DNA from: Candidatus Latescibacterota bacterium
GTDB taxonomy: Bacteria; Latescibacterota; UBA2968; UBA8231
Assembly (NCBI GenBank): GCA_007136405.1
Contig: SLHA01000048.1
Coordinates: 1-64,000, forward strand
DNA length: 64,000 nt
Reading direction: 5' to 3'
The notes below the pieces were generated by a model that saw only the letters and a list, made by a program, of their open reading frames with translations, was not told the DNA's origin and ran no database searches. The position numbers were made by a program, and so were the translations under genes. Positions 52,636-61,940 of this stretch are shown here, one piece after another (the first letter of the stretch is position 1; every line of letters starts with the position of its first letter).

Positions 52636-53406
52636 CTAGATGTTCGAACGAGACTGCCCACCGTCGACATTGATACAACTGCCGGTCACCCAGCTTGCCC
52701 GGGTAGAGGCCAGAAACACGACCACATCCGCCACCTCCTCCGGGGTTCCCAGACGCCCCCAGGGAACGTTGGTTGCAATGAACTCCTGGATCTTCTCCGG
52801 GTTTTCCCGCATGCGGCGATCCCAGCTGCCCCCTGGAAAGAGGATGGACCCCGGAGCTACCGAATTCACGCGTATGCTCCGGGCGGCCAGCTCCTGAGCC
52901 AGATTGGACGTCATGCTGATCAACGCCGCCTTGGCCGCGTTGTACGAAACCGGCCCACCGATCTCCCGTCCGAACAGCGACGCTATGTTGACGATGCTGC
53001 CCTCTTCCTGCCCATCCATCAAGGGCAGTGCAGCCCGGGTAACACGCACAGCCGAAAAAAAACTCATGGAAAAGACCCTGTCCCACTCCGCATCGCTGAT
53101 CTCGGCAAACGGCGTCCATGCCGATCCCCCGACATTGTTGACCAGCACATCCAGACCGCCATAGCGCTCCCGGACCGCGCCGATTACGTCTTCCACGCCC
53201 TGCGGAGTGGTGACGTCCGCAACGACGCCGACAATCTCAGCACCCGCGGCCCGCAAGTCCGCCACTGCCTTGTCCAGCCCCTCCGTGCCCCGGGCACAGA
53301 TACACAGGTTGGCCCCCTCACGCGCCAGGGCCAGGGCGATACGGTTGCCGATGCCCCTGCTGGCCCCGGTGACCAGGGCGGTCTTGCCAGTCAATTCCAG
53401 ATCCAT
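52636..53406 (-). CDS. Short-chain dehydrogenase/reductase (second copy)
   Basis: 256 aa from ATG 53406 (GGGAGG upstream). TGASRGIG cofactor motif at residues 12-19; NNVGGSAW; Ser/Tyr/Lys in NIASLFGREIGGPVSYNAAK; ends with NVDGGQSRSNI, typical of FabG-like SDRs. Substrate unknown. It lies between the Ca/Na exchanger gene and the TPR-ExbB operon on the same strand. Confidence 0.92.
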   Translation of the reverse strand: MDLELTGKTALVTGASRGIGNRIALALAREGANLCICARGTEGLDKAVADLRAAGAEIVGVVADVTTPQGVEDVIGAVRERYGGLDVLVNNVGGSAWTPFAEISDAEWDRVFSMSFFSAVRVTRAALPLMDGQEEGSIVNIASLFGREIGGPVSYNAAKAALISMTSNLAQELAARSIRVNSVAPGSILFPGGSWDRRMRENPEKIQEFIATNVPWGRLGTPEEVADVVVFLASTRASWVTGSCINVDGGQSRSNI

Positions 53407-53484
53407 ATGCACCTCCCGGGTCCGCGGACCGTGCCGATCGGTAGCGGCCAGCGGCCGGCGGACCATGTTTGTAGCGAGTGGAAA

Positions 53485-54486
53485 TCAGCGCGCGGCGGCT
53501 ATCGATGGAAAGAAGCGAAACAACAGCACCAGGTACACGCCGAGCAATCCCAGAAGCACCAGCCCATGCCAGCGTTCCAGCGTGTATCTCCAGCGCATCA
53601 TACCGAGCATGGCCAGCACGATGACGATCATGGCTGGAAACATGAAGTTGATCACCTCCGGGCTCACGTGCAGGGGATTGACCATGGCCGAAGCGCCGGC
53701 TATCCAGCAGATGTTGAGAATATCCGCCCCGAGGATGTTGCCGACCGCCAGACTCCCCTGCCCCTTGCGAGCGGCAATGATGCAGGTGGCGATCTCCGGA
53801 ACGGAGGTTCCCAGGGCAACCGCCACGAGGGCGATGATCACGGGGGGAATACCCAGGTGCACGGCGACATCTGTGGCTGCCACGACGATCCAGTGGCCGC
53901 TGATGACGACCCCGCCCAGCCCGGCGGCGAACAGCAGCACGATCTTTCTCCATGAACGCTGCGCTGCCGTGTCCAGTTCCTGCCGTATCGCCGGGGAGAT
54001 CCCCGCATTCCGGTGGTACCGCTGCTCGTAATACGAGTATATCAGGTAAGCGACAAAACCGAACACCAGCACGGCACCTTCGCGCCGGCCCAGGACACCG
54101 TCCAGGGCCAACAGATAGGCGACCAGGTGAATGGAAACGAGAAATATTGCCGACGAACGCAGAACGGTGCGGTCGATCACGATAGCGGTTGGGGCCAGCA
54201 GAGCCGCCAGAGCCAGGGCCAATCCGTCGTCATAGATCACCGATCCGACAGCATTACCCAGCGCCATTTCCGCCTCACCCTTGAGCGCGGCGGCCACCGA
54301 TACCGCCAGCTCCGGCGCGGTGGTGCCGACGCTGACGATGACGATACCGATCAAAATGGGCGGCATATGGAGCTTTTGCGCTACCCCGACCGCGCCTTCG
54401 ACGAACCAGTCGGCGCACAGGGCCAGGACGGCGAACAACAGCGCCATCAGCCCCGCCGCATGCCAGAAGCTCAGCGTGGTTTCCAC
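53485..54486 (-). CDS. Ca2+/Na+ exchanger-like protein (CaCA family, YrbG type)
   Basis: About 333 aa with around 10 TM helices. Two alpha-repeats: VSVGTTAPELAVSVAAALKG with GNAVGSVIYD, and VALGTSVPEIATCIIAARKG with GNILGADILN; the Glu of each PE pair is the ion ligand. The Asn of the first GSN is replaced (GSVIYD), which may alter selectivity. GTG 54486 has GAGGG at good spacing; a TTG overlapping the previous stop is the alternative. Coupled with the amidohydrolase gene. Confidence 0.88.
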   Translation of the reverse strand: METTLSFWHAAGLMALLFAVLALCADWFVEGAVGVAQKLHMPPILIGIVIVSVGTTAPELAVSVAAALKGEAEMALGNAVGSVIYDDGLALALAALLAPTAIVIDRTVLRSSAIFLVSIHLVAYLLALDGVLGRREGAVLVFGFVAYLIYSYYEQRYHRNAGISPAIRQELDTAAQRSWRKIVLLFAAGLGGVVISGHWIVVAATDVAVHLGIPPVIIALVAVALGTSVPEIATCIIAARKGQGSLAVGNILGADILNICWIAGASAMVNPLHVSPEVINFMFPAMIVIVLAMLGMMRWRYTLERWHGLVLLGLLGVYLVLLFRFFPSIAAAR

Positions 54487-54488
54487 AC

Positions 54489-55367
54489 TCAACCCTCGCT
54501 GGGGTATTCGGCGAGCAATCTCAGGGCATTGCCTGCTTTCAGTTTATCGAGTACAGTGGCAGGCAACTGGAGACCCGTCAGGAATTCCATCAACCGCGCA
54601 TCGAAATAGTCCCGGGCGAACAGCAACCGATCCTGAAACTCCAGGATGAACTGCCTGGCATGAGCGGTATCCCGCTGCAGCGCCCGCAAGGCGGAACCGG
54701 CGGACAGGTCAGCCCATAGATTGGGATACGAGCGCAGCAGTTGTGGCACACGACCGCCTGGAACTATGGGACCGTCCGGGTAGACCACCTTGTCATGTTG
54801 CCCGTCGGCCGAGATGTGGGCCCAGAAGCCGGGGGCGTGTCCGACGAATATGGTCCCTCGACAAGCGCACAGCGACCGCTCCAGGGCCTCTATGCTGCCT
54901 CCGTACCACCAGTTGGGGCGGGGATATGAACCCCGGCCGTGATCGATGGGATAATCCAGGTGAATGGTCACCGGCAGCCGGGCCGAACCGCAGTAATCGT
55001 ACAACCGCAGGGCATCCGGATCGTCGAACGGCAGGCGCACCTTGAGTTCGCCGGCCAGGCGGATACCGTGTATCTCCACCGCCGCTTTCAAGCGATCGAC
55101 GGCATCACGGCGCTTGGGGTGAGGGATATATCCTGGCACGAAGCGGTCCGGCGCCTCCCGCGTCACCGCCAGTACGTCAGCCAGCGGTATACCTGAACCT
55201 GCCGGTGGCAGCACGGCGTGGTACGATGGATCGTATTCATCTTCTGGCGCCTCCCAGGCAAGCAGCCACATCTGATCGATGTCATGCTCGTCCATGTTCC
55301 TGAGAATTCGCGCGGCATCATGTCCGTGCCAGTTGGGATGATTGTGGGCATCGATCAGCATGGCCAA
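54489..55367 (-). CDS. TIM-barrel amidohydrolase (ACMSD/amidohydrolase 2 type)
   Basis: 292 aa. HxH-type motif IDAHNHPNWHG at the N-terminus, His in VTIHLDYPIDHG, His in IFVGHAPGFWAH and late Asp in LLFARDYFDARL complete a mononuclear metal site. Related enzymes decarboxylate or hydrolyse aromatic and sugar acids. A TTG start with GGAG at -6 is favoured; ATG 55361 is close. The role is not apparent from the exchanger gene downstream. Confidence 0.85.
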   Translation of the reverse strand: MAMLIDAHNHPNWHGHDAARILRNMDEHDIDQMWLLAWEAPEDEYDPSYHAVLPPAGSGIPLADVLAVTREAPDRFVPGYIPHPKRRDAVDRLKAAVEIHGIRLAGELKVRLPFDDPDALRLYDYCGSARLPVTIHLDYPIDHGRGSYPRPNWWYGGSIEALERSLCACRGTIFVGHAPGFWAHISADGQHDKVVYPDGPIVPGGRVPQLLRSYPNLWADLSAGSALRALQRDTAHARQFILEFQDRLLFARDYFDARLMEFLTGLQLPATVLDKLKAGNALRLLAEYPSEG

Positions 55368-55522
55368 TGGGTTCTCCGGTGGCGAATTTACGAGAAAAGT
55401 CCTTCATATATACACTGTTACAGCACCATCACAGCTTTCAGAACGACGGCAATGTAGGTCAGCCGTAAGGCGGTGTCAAGCACGCCCGGATCCATCCGGG
55501 TGGCGGGATCTTGCCGTTCATA

Positions 55523-55551
55523 TTGACATTTTGTTCACTTCTGGTGATAAT
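55523..55551 (+). promoter_or_regulatory. Sigma-70 promoter for the 101-aa membrane protein
   Basis: TTGACA (55523-55528), 17-nt spacer, GATAAT (55546-55551), about 80 nt before the ATG. Confidence 0.75.
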
Positions 55552-55633
55552 GAATTCAAGTTTATGCGATTGACGCCGATACATCGGGTACCGGGTTCCG
55601 GTTCGATACGGTTCACTGCCAGGCGGTGAGTCC

Positions 55634-55939
55634 ATGCTTGATCAGTTTCTCACCCAGCTGCTGATCGCCGTCATCGCCTTGGATGTCGTCGGTGCTGTGG
55701 TTTATTTCGTCCTGGAAGCCATGGCCCAACGCAAACGGCGCATTCTGGAGCCATACCCGCTGGAGCTGTTCCATGCTGCTCGCCGCAGAAGCCGTGACGC
55801 CGGCGGATCCAGGTGGTTCTCCGGCCGTCTGGGCCGACTTTTACAGTTGCGTCGGCGGCCGGCCGTTCCACCGGCCACTGAAGCTGATTTCGTCCGCCTT
55901 CGGAAAATCCTCTCCAGCTTCAACGAGGGTCTGGCCTGA
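55634..55939 (+). CDS. Small membrane protein of unknown function
   Basis: 101 aa. One N-terminal helix (LLIAVIALDVVGAVVYFVLE), then a strongly basic cytoplasmic region (RRRSRDAGGSRWFSGRLGRL) and a short helix at the end (FVRLRKILSSFNEGLA). Own consensus promoter and a usable RBS (AGGCGGTGAG). Family not recognised; lies upstream of argG. Confidence 0.65.
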   Translation: MLDQFLTQLLIAVIALDVVGAVVYFVLEAMAQRKRRILEPYPLELFHAARRRSRDAGGSRWFSGRLGRLLQLRRRPAVPPATEADFVRLRKILSSFNEGLA

Positions 55940-56124
55940 CATCCCGGCCGCATGTCGAGCGCGCGCTCTGGTAGTGTTACCGTGACGCGGGTCCAGACCG
56001 GCACGACTTGTAGATATCCCGTCTGACATCGATATTTATGCCCGTTCAACGCATTGCTCCCGGTGCCGCGCCGTTTCGACGCGCACTGGTTGAAGCAGAC
56101 CTCAAGCTACCTGAAAGGCTCAGC

Positions 56125-57363
56125 ATGGAAGTTCAGGATCTCAAGGGACAGAAAGTGATGATGGCGGTGTCCGGCGGTCTGGACAGCTGCACCATCACGC
56201 ACTGGCTGACAGGCCATGGTGTGGAAGTCATCGGCTACACGGCGGACCTCGGGCAACCGGATGAGCAGGACATCGAGGACATCCGTCAGCGCATGCTGGC
56301 GTGCGGCGCTGCTCATATGATACTGGCCGACCTGAAATCGGCCATCTGCCAGGCCGGCATACAGGTCATCCAGTCGATGGCGCGTTACGAGGGTGGTTAC
56401 TGGAACACCACCGGCATTGCCAGGCATGTGGTGGTCGAAGGTATGATCGCGGCACTGCGCCAGCACGGGATCACGGTAGCCGGGCATGGCGCCACGGGAC
56501 GCGGCAACGATCAGGTGCGCTTCCAGCTGGCCACCCAGATGTTGGATCCGCGGATTCGGGTGTACGCCCCCTGGCGGGATTCGGCATTTCTGCGCGCGTT
56601 CGGCGGACGGCGGGAGATGATCGACTATTGCGAGCGCCATGATCTGCCCATCACCGCCTCGCGCGAAAAACCGTATTCCACGGACGCCAACATCCTGGGG
56701 TTGACCCACGAAGCCGGCGAACTGGAGGCGCTGAGTACACCCGCCCGGCGTATCGATCCGGGCATGGGCGTGTTTCCCGAACAGGCGCCGGACTCCCCGG
56801 AGGTCTTCACCGTGCGGTTCGAGCATGGACAGCCGGTAAGCTGCAACGATACAACGGTGGATCCCCGCACTGCCTTTGTGCTGAGCAACCAGATAGCCGG
56901 ACGCCACGGCGTGGGTATCGGTCTGCATACGGTGGAAAACCGCTTTGTGGGCATCAAATCACGCGGAGTCTACGAGGCCCCGGGCATGGAACTGCTGGGA
57001 ACCTGTTACACCTATCTCCTGCAGCTGGTGCTCGATCGCCGGGCCCGCCGGCTGTTCGAACCCATATCCGCATTGCTGGCGGAACAAATATACCAGGGCT
57101 ATTGGTTTGACACGGCCAGCCAGGCTGCCTGGAAGGCGGTGGAACACATCAACCAGCTGGCCACGGGGACCATCTCGGTGGCTCTGTACCGTGGCAATAT
57201 CACGTTCCATGCCGCAGAGGATGTACCCCACACGCTGTACAGCGAAGATACGGCCTCCATGGAGGCCATCGGGGACTTCGACCATCGGGATTCTGAGGGA
57301 TTTCTCGGAGTGCTGGGGGTCGGCGTCCGCGCTTTGAGCACATCAGGACAGGTGCGGCGCTGA
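56125..57363 (+). CDS. argG: Argininosuccinate synthase
   Basis: ATP-dependent joining of citrulline and aspartate. 412 aa from ATG 56125, close to standard length. P-loop MMAVSGGLDSCTITHWL; VIGYTADLGQ; citrulline and Asp region GYWNTTGIARHVVVEG, GHGATGRGNDQVRF; TDANILGLTHEAGELE; late VENRFVGIKSRGVYEAPG. AAAGG RBS. No other arginine genes are nearby, so it is a stand-alone unit. Confidence 0.95.
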   Translation: MEVQDLKGQKVMMAVSGGLDSCTITHWLTGHGVEVIGYTADLGQPDEQDIEDIRQRMLACGAAHMILADLKSAICQAGIQVIQSMARYEGGYWNTTGIARHVVVEGMIAALRQHGITVAGHGATGRGNDQVRFQLATQMLDPRIRVYAPWRDSAFLRAFGGRREMIDYCERHDLPITASREKPYSTDANILGLTHEAGELEALSTPARRIDPGMGVFPEQAPDSPEVFTVRFEHGQPVSCNDTTVDPRTAFVLSNQIAGRHGVGIGLHTVENRFVGIKSRGVYEAPGMELLGTCYTYLLQLVLDRRARRLFEPISALLAEQIYQGYWFDTASQAAWKAVEHINQLATGTISVALYRGNITFHAAEDVPHTLYSEDTASMEAIGDFDHRDSEGFLGVLGVGVRALSTSGQVRR

Positions 57364-57421
57364 GCGAGTCGCAGCGGCTGGCGCTCTCCACCGGCAGGCG
57401 CCAGCCGCTGCGGCCTTGGCA

Positions 57422-58129
57422 TCAGCCCGTTCCGTTGCCTCGTTCCGTCTGGGACCCTGCGTCCTGGCGCAGCTGATCGCGGCAGCCATGTTCCGCCAGG
57501 TCGGCGACTTGGCGCAAGCCCGGCAGCACACGTCCTCCGCCGGCAACCAACCGCTGGGGATGCTGGTGACCGGACGGCACCAGCGCATGTTCCGCCCCCA
57601 TGGCCGCAGCGACATCGCGATCATGCAGCGTGTCCCCCACCAGAAGCACGGAGCTCGGGTCACATCCCAGTGCGGCAATGCGTTGCCTGCCGCGCTCGAC
57701 CTTGCCCATACCGTACGGATTGTTCACACCGATCACCCCATCGAAATACCGGGTCAGGTTACGGCGCTCCACCACCTCCAGCAGCAGACGCTGATCATAG
57801 GCGGACAATACGGACTGCCGGATACCGAGGCCCGCGATACGTTCCAGTGCGTCCATCGCACCGGAACGCAGATGACACTCGGCCCGTCGTTTCTCGTAGC
57901 GCGTCCTGAAGGCATCACTCAACCGCTCATAGCCGGCACGATCCAGCTCAAAACCCAGTTTGCGGCAATACTCATCCAGTGGAAAGCCAAAGACCCAGGA
58001 ATAGCGTAAGGGAGACAGCTCCGGCAGACCGTGCTCGCGCAGCAGGCTGTTGATGACCTCCAGACAGAGCCAGGCGTCGTCCAGCAGGGTGCCGTTCCAG
58101 TCCCACATGACATGAACGAAACCGTTCAT
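57422..58129 (-). CDS. HAD-superfamily phosphatase (phosphoglycolate phosphatase-like)
   Basis: 235 aa from ATG 58129, which overlaps the methyltransferase stop (ATGA). Motif I VMWDWNGTLLDDAW with the two Asp as WDWNGT, a variant of DxDxT; motif II SVLSAYDQRL; motif III Lys in YGMGKVERG; motif IV VLLVGDTLHDRDVAAAMG. The cap (helical, residues 15-85) resembles Gph. Dephosphorylates a small metabolite. Confidence 0.85.
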   Translation of the reverse strand: MNGFVHVMWDWNGTLLDDAWLCLEVINSLLREHGLPELSPLRYSWVFGFPLDEYCRKLGFELDRAGYERLSDAFRTRYEKRRAECHLRSGAMDALERIAGLGIRQSVLSAYDQRLLLEVVERRNLTRYFDGVIGVNNPYGMGKVERGRQRIAALGCDPSSVLLVGDTLHDRDVAAAMGAEHALVPSGHQHPQRLVAGGGRVLPGLRQVADLAEHGCRDQLRQDAGSQTERGNGTG

Positions 58130-58899
58130 GCTTCGGCGCTCCGGCGAGCTACCCATACCTGGTTTCCGTAGCCTGGATAGAGGCTGTCGTGGAAGTCTCC
58201 GCTTAGTTCCTCGACGCAGAAACCGCAGTTTTCGAGCAGGTAGATCATCTCCTGCTGAGGCGTGTAGCGCAATACCAATTGGGCGTGCGTGCGTGCGCAC
58301 GAGCGGCCATCCGCGTCCAGCGCTTCGAAAACGAGATGCTGTTCCAGCAGTTGCATCTCCAGGTCCACCTGGCGCGTGTACCACACCATGACACGCTGGC
58401 CACTGCCGGGATCCAGGAAGTCCGTATCGAGCCGCAGGGGCGTCTGCACACCGTCGCGCAGCATCTCCTGGAGAGGATCGAACGTGTCCATCAGCAGCAG
58501 GCCGTCCGGCTGCAGGTGCGCGTGGATGCGGCTAAGGGCCTCCACCTGATCAACCGGCGTCAGTAGATGCTGAAAAGTCCGGTACGGAATCAAGACCGCG
58601 GCAAAAGTCTCGCCCAGATCCAGTTCCTCCATTCGGCCCGGCAGCAGGCAGGTCTGCTGCCGGGTGCCTCGCGACGCCTGGCTCAGCCGCTGGCGGGCCA
58701 GTGCCAGCAGATCAGCATCAGGTTCGATTCCTACAACCGGTACACCCGCCGCAGCCAGGGGGAGCAACACCCGGCCGGTACCGGCACCCAGTTCGAGCAC
58801 TCTGCCACCGGTGGACAGCGCGCGCCGGGTATAGAACGCTACATCGCCCGGAACTCCGACGAAATAGGCATCATAATATGCAGGTGGGTAGGCCAGCAT
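58126..58899 (-). CDS. Class I SAM-dependent methyltransferase
   Basis: 257 aa. Motif I VLELGAGTGRVLLPLAAAGV, motif II acidic VVGIEPDADLLALA, and post-motif LLMDTFDPLQEML. Substrate not deducible. Translationally coupled to the HAD phosphatase downstream, and 43 nt after mdh on the same strand. Confidence 0.88.
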   Translation of the reverse strand: MLAYPPAYYDAYFVGVPGDVAFYTRRALSTGGRVLELGAGTGRVLLPLAAAGVPVVGIEPDADLLALARQRLSQASRGTRQQTCLLPGRMEELDLGETFAAVLIPYRTFQHLLTPVDQVEALSRIHAHLQPDGLLLMDTFDPLQEMLRDGVQTPLRLDTDFLDPGSGQRVMVWYTRQVDLEMQLLEQHLVFEALDADGRSCARTHAQLVLRYTPQQEMIYLLENCGFCVEELSGDFHDSLYPGYGNQVWVARRSAEA

Positions 58900-58942
58900 G
58901 ACTGATCAGGACTCGATTCCGGCAGACGGTATTCGGCGCCGG

Positions 58943-59935
58943 TCACAGGGGTAGAAGGTCGGCAATCAGTTGGCGTTCGGACTCCAGTTCGGCGGTGGTG
59001 GCCGCCAGTTTCCCAGCGGCAAAATCACTGATCGGCAGATCCTGGACGATCTCCCACTGCCCCTTGCCGTGGCTACGCAGGGGCAGAGAATACACCAGGC
59101 CCGCCGGAATTCCGTAACTTCCGTCAGTAGCGACAGCTGCCGAAAACCAGTCGTCAGAGACGGTGGGCGTTTCCATGCTGATCACGTGGTCCAGCGCGGC
59201 GCCGGCCGCAGAAGCGGCGGAAGACAGCCCGCGCGCCGCGATCACCGCGGCGCCACGCTGCTGGACCGTCTCGATGAACGGACCGCGCAGCCAGTCAAGG
59301 TCGCCGACGGTCTGCGGAGCGGGAAGACCGTTGATGCAGGCGTTTTCGCCGTCAGGATACTGGGTGGCGCTATGGTTGCCCCAGATGGTCATGCGGGTGA
59401 CCTTGTGCACGGGCACTCCGGCCTTCCGCGCCAGTTGGGCCTGCGCGCGGTTCTGGTCCAGCCTGGTCATGGCCGCAAAGCGTGCCGGGGGGATACCGTC
59501 GCATTCGGCATGGCGCATGGCGATGAAGCAATTGGTGTTGGCCGGATTGCCCACGACCAGTACCTGAACGTCATCAGCGGCTCGGGACAGGGCTTTTCCC
59601 TGTCCAACGAAAATCGGGCCGTTGTCCCGTATAAGGTCACTGCGTTCCATCCCCCTGCCACGCGGCTTGGAGCCGATGAGCAGGGCCCAGTTGACTCCGT
59701 CGAAGGCTACCTTGGCATCATCCGTGGCGTCGATGGACTCCAGCAGCGGGAAGGCACAATCCTGCAGCTCCATGACCACACCTTCCAAAGCCGGCAGGGC
59801 CTGAGCCACCTCCAGCAACCGAAGGTGCACCCGGGTCTGTTGTCCGAACACCTCGCCGGACACGAGCCGGGGTAGTATGGCGTACCCGATTTGACCAGCA
59901 GCGCCGGTCACGGCAACTGTGAGCGTGGAGCCCAT
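58943..59935 (-). CDS. mdh: Malate dehydrogenase (cytosolic type)
   Basis: Interconverts malate and oxaloacetate with NAD. 330 aa from ATG 59935 (ACAGGAGA upstream). VTGAAGQIGYAILPRL; LLIGSKPRGRGMERSDLI with the substrate Arg residues; VVGNPANTNCFIAM; LDQNRAQAQLARKAG; catalytic His in IWGNHSATQYPD. The NxANTN/GNHS pattern marks the cytosolic-type (MDH group 1) family. Confidence 0.95.
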   Translation of the reverse strand: MGSTLTVAVTGAAGQIGYAILPRLVSGEVFGQQTRVHLRLLEVAQALPALEGVVMELQDCAFPLLESIDATDDAKVAFDGVNWALLIGSKPRGRGMERSDLIRDNGPIFVGQGKALSRAADDVQVLVVGNPANTNCFIAMRHAECDGIPPARFAAMTRLDQNRAQAQLARKAGVPVHKVTRMTIWGNHSATQYPDGENACINGLPAPQTVGDLDWLRGPFIETVQQRGAAVIAARGLSSAASAAGAALDHVISMETPTVSDDWFSAAVATDGSYGIPAGLVYSLPLRSHGKGQWEIVQDLPISDFAAGKLAATTAELESERQLIADLLPL

Positions 59936-60622
59936 CTCATTCTCCTGTCGTAGGTACATGCACCTCGCACTACCCCCCCTGGGAGCCGTCCACCAGACAA
60001 ATCTGCAACACAACTCCGGCAGGAGCAACCCGGTCCCATCTGCTACCCACTTCTCTCCGGTCGAGGCGCCCCCCTCCGGGCGTGAGGCTGTTCCTGCCCA
60101 TGGGAGGGATCGGTGCCGCCGCAGCGTCAAGGTCGTTCCACCGCAGCGTCAAGGTCTTCCAGATCAGCGCTACCGCGCGAAACCGATGATGCAGTGCTGT
60201 GTCACAACGGAGTCAAAAAAACGGCATACCTTAACAGCCAAGTTGTTATTTGAGATAGTTTCCTTATATTGAATAACTGTGCGCGGTCGTGTATCCACCG
60301 GGTATCGACGAGCGTTCCTGCCGGGAGACGCCATGGGTCATGAATGAAAGAGAGTGGAAACCGCGCTCTTCGCAATAGCGACCCCGGACAAGGTTGAAGC
60401 ATCTTCCGCTTTCCAGAATCCTCTGCCGGAAGGCGCGGTCCCCTGTGCCTCCGGCGCTTTGGTTAGGTGGATCCGGTTGACGCTGCCATCGCGGTATCTT
60501 ACTTCCTGCTTGGTTGCTGGAAAAATCACCCAACGTCATGTATCTCCATATCGACTGCTCGCTGAGGCAGTTTGATCGTATCCACCGAGGTGTTTCAAGC
60601 GTGACGCTATAGGAGTGTGTCT
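59936..60622. other. 687-nt divergent intergenic region between mdh and the omega gene
   Basis: No supported gene. A 63-codon minus-strand frame at 60338-60529 (starts GTG; YRDGSVNRIHLTKAPEAQ) is a weak candidate without a clear RBS. The region holds the direct repeats at 60119-60156 and an AT-rich tract near 60235-60285 likely to carry the omega/sigma promoter (TTGTTA then TATATT). Confidence 0.4.
60119..60156. repeat. Two direct repeats of 16 bp with 22-bp period upstream of mdh
   Basis: CCGCAGCGTCAAGGTC at 60119-60134 and 60141-60156. On the minus strand each copy contains CTTGACG. Spacing of two helical turns places both copies on one DNA face, as for tandem regulator binding. Confidence 0.6.
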
Positions 60623-60850
60623 ATGGCCATATCTATCTTCGATCGCGAGGTTTTTTTCAAAATGGAGCAGCTGGGCAACCCATTCGTGGCTGCGCGGGCT
60701 TTGTCCAAGCGAGCCCGGGAGGTTAACTCGAAACAGACCGAACAAGATGAGGAAGAGACCCTCTCCGCTCCGGCGTTAGCCCTGGATGACTACCTGGAAG
60801 GGCGAATCGAGTTTACGGATGCAGGGGAAGATGCACCACTCGACCAGTAG
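60623..60850 (+). CDS. rpoZ: Omega-like RNA polymerase subunit (RpoZ/RPB6 family)
   Basis: 75 aa from ATG 60623 (AGGAG at -7). The conserved omega core NPFVAARALSKRAREVNSKQ matches the basic helix that clamps the beta-prime C-terminus, then an acidic stretch and LDDYLEGRIEF. Omega aids polymerase assembly. The call rests on this short motif, so a different small protein is possible. It lies 47 nt before an RpoD-like sigma gene, with which it is likely cotranscribed. Confidence 0.65.
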   Translation: MAISIFDREVFFKMEQLGNPFVAARALSKRAREVNSKQTEQDEEETLSAPALALDDYLEGRIEFTDAGEDAPLDQ

Positions 60851-60897
60851 TTCCTCGCCAGCGCACGCTAACAGGGCCAACGGAGATCCGAGGTCTC

Positions 60898-61746
60898 ATG
60901 CACAGTTATCAGGATGAAGAAAGCACGCTGCGACTTTATTTTGACGACATCGCATCATCCAAACCCCTCTCGCGGGAACGTGAAGTCGAACTGGCCGCAC
61001 GTATCCAGGACGGCGATATGGTTGCCCGGGATGAAATGGTTCAGGCCAACCTGCGTTTCGTCGTCGATGTGGCCAAGAAATACCAGAACCGGGGTCTTTC
61101 TCTTTCAGACCTTATCAGCGCCGGCAATCTGGGGCTGCTGACCGCAGCCGAACGTTTCGACGGTACCAAGGGCTACAAGTTCATCTCGTATGCGGTGTGG
61201 TGGATCCGTCAGTCCATACTGCAGTCCATCGCCGAGCACGCCCGCACGGTACGCCTGCCGTTAAACAAGGTCAGTCTGCTCAAGGATATATCCAAAGCCT
61301 CCCGCAAACTGGGTCAAGGGCGCGAGAGTGATCCCGGCATCGACGAAATTGCGGCTGAATTGGATGTGCCAGCTGACGAAGTGCTGGAAACCATGCTCAG
61401 TGCGCGAGCGGTGCGTTCGCTGGACGAGTCCTTTGAAGAGGACGACGAACGCAGCCTACTCAACATCCTGGCTGACAGTAGCCAACAGACGCCCGATGCC
61501 GATGTCCTGCGGGATTCGGCCAGATTGCAGCTGGAGGAAGTACTGACCAGCCTGGACGATCGCGAGCTTCGGATCATCCGGTTGTATTTTGGTCTGGACG
61601 GCAACGAGGCCCTGACTCTGGAACAGATCGGCGGTCTGATGGGTTTGACGCGGGAACGCATACGCCAGCTGAAGGAACGCGCCCTGGGCAAACTCCGTCA
61701 CCCAACCCGCAACCAGTCGCTGAAAACCCTGGCTGACGGGGATTGA
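60898..61746 (+). CDS. RpoD/RpoS-type sigma-70 factor lacking region 1.1 (second of two)
   Basis: 282 aa. Region 1.2 STLRLYFDDIASSKPLSRER, region 2 NLRFVVDVAKKYQNRGLSL and ERFDGTKGYKFISYAVWWIR, region 3, region 4 ending LTRERIRQLKERALGKLRHP. Closely related to the factor at 19358-20218 over region 2 but with a different region 3-4 linker (RSLDESFEEDDERSLLNILA), which is more typical of SigA/RpoD. The short acidic linker suggests this is the principal factor, though region 1.1 is missing. Confidence 0.94.
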   Translation: MHSYQDEESTLRLYFDDIASSKPLSREREVELAARIQDGDMVARDEMVQANLRFVVDVAKKYQNRGLSLSDLISAGNLGLLTAAERFDGTKGYKFISYAVWWIRQSILQSIAEHARTVRLPLNKVSLLKDISKASRKLGQGRESDPGIDEIAAELDVPADEVLETMLSARAVRSLDESFEEDDERSLLNILADSSQQTPDADVLRDSARLQLEEVLTSLDDRELRIIRLYFGLDGNEALTLEQIGGLMGLTRERIRQLKERALGKLRHPTRNQSLKTLADGD

Positions 61747-61760
61747 ATGGCCGCAGGCCA

Positions 61761-61789
61761 TTGACAGTCTGGGCATGCTAGCCTAAAAT
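61761..61789 (+). promoter_or_regulatory. Consensus promoter for tRNA-Tyr
   Basis: TTGACA (61761-61766), 17-nt spacer, TAAAAT (61784-61789), about 20 nt before the mature tRNA. Confidence 0.8.
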
Positions 61790-61808
61790 ATAGGGCTGAT
61801 GTTGACGT

Positions 61809-61894
61809 GGGGAGATACTCAAGCGGTCAACGAGGGCAGACTGTAAATCTGCTGGCGCATGCCTACGGAGGTTCGAATCCTCCTCTCCCCACCA
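61809..61894 (+). tRNA. tRNA-Tyr (anticodon GTA)
   Basis: Class II type. Acceptor GGGGAGA pairs with TCTCCCC; anticodon loop ACTGTAAAT context gives GTA; long variable arm; T-arm GTTCGAATC; CCA encoded at 61892-61894. Confidence 0.93.
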
Positions 61895-61904
61895 CTTGCA
61901 GCAC

Positions 61905-61940
61905 AACGGGTTACGCTAATTCCGCGCGCGTAGCCCGTTT
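61905..61940 (+). terminator. Hairpin terminator after tRNA-Tyr
   Basis: AACGGGTTACGC pairs with GCGTAGCCCGTT (one G-T pair) and a short T-run follows. Confidence 0.55.

Noticed and set aside
60338-60529. 63-codon minus-strand frame upstream of the omega gene
   Set aside because: GTG start without clear SD and several overlapping frames of similar quality; kept only as a remark in the intergenic entry.
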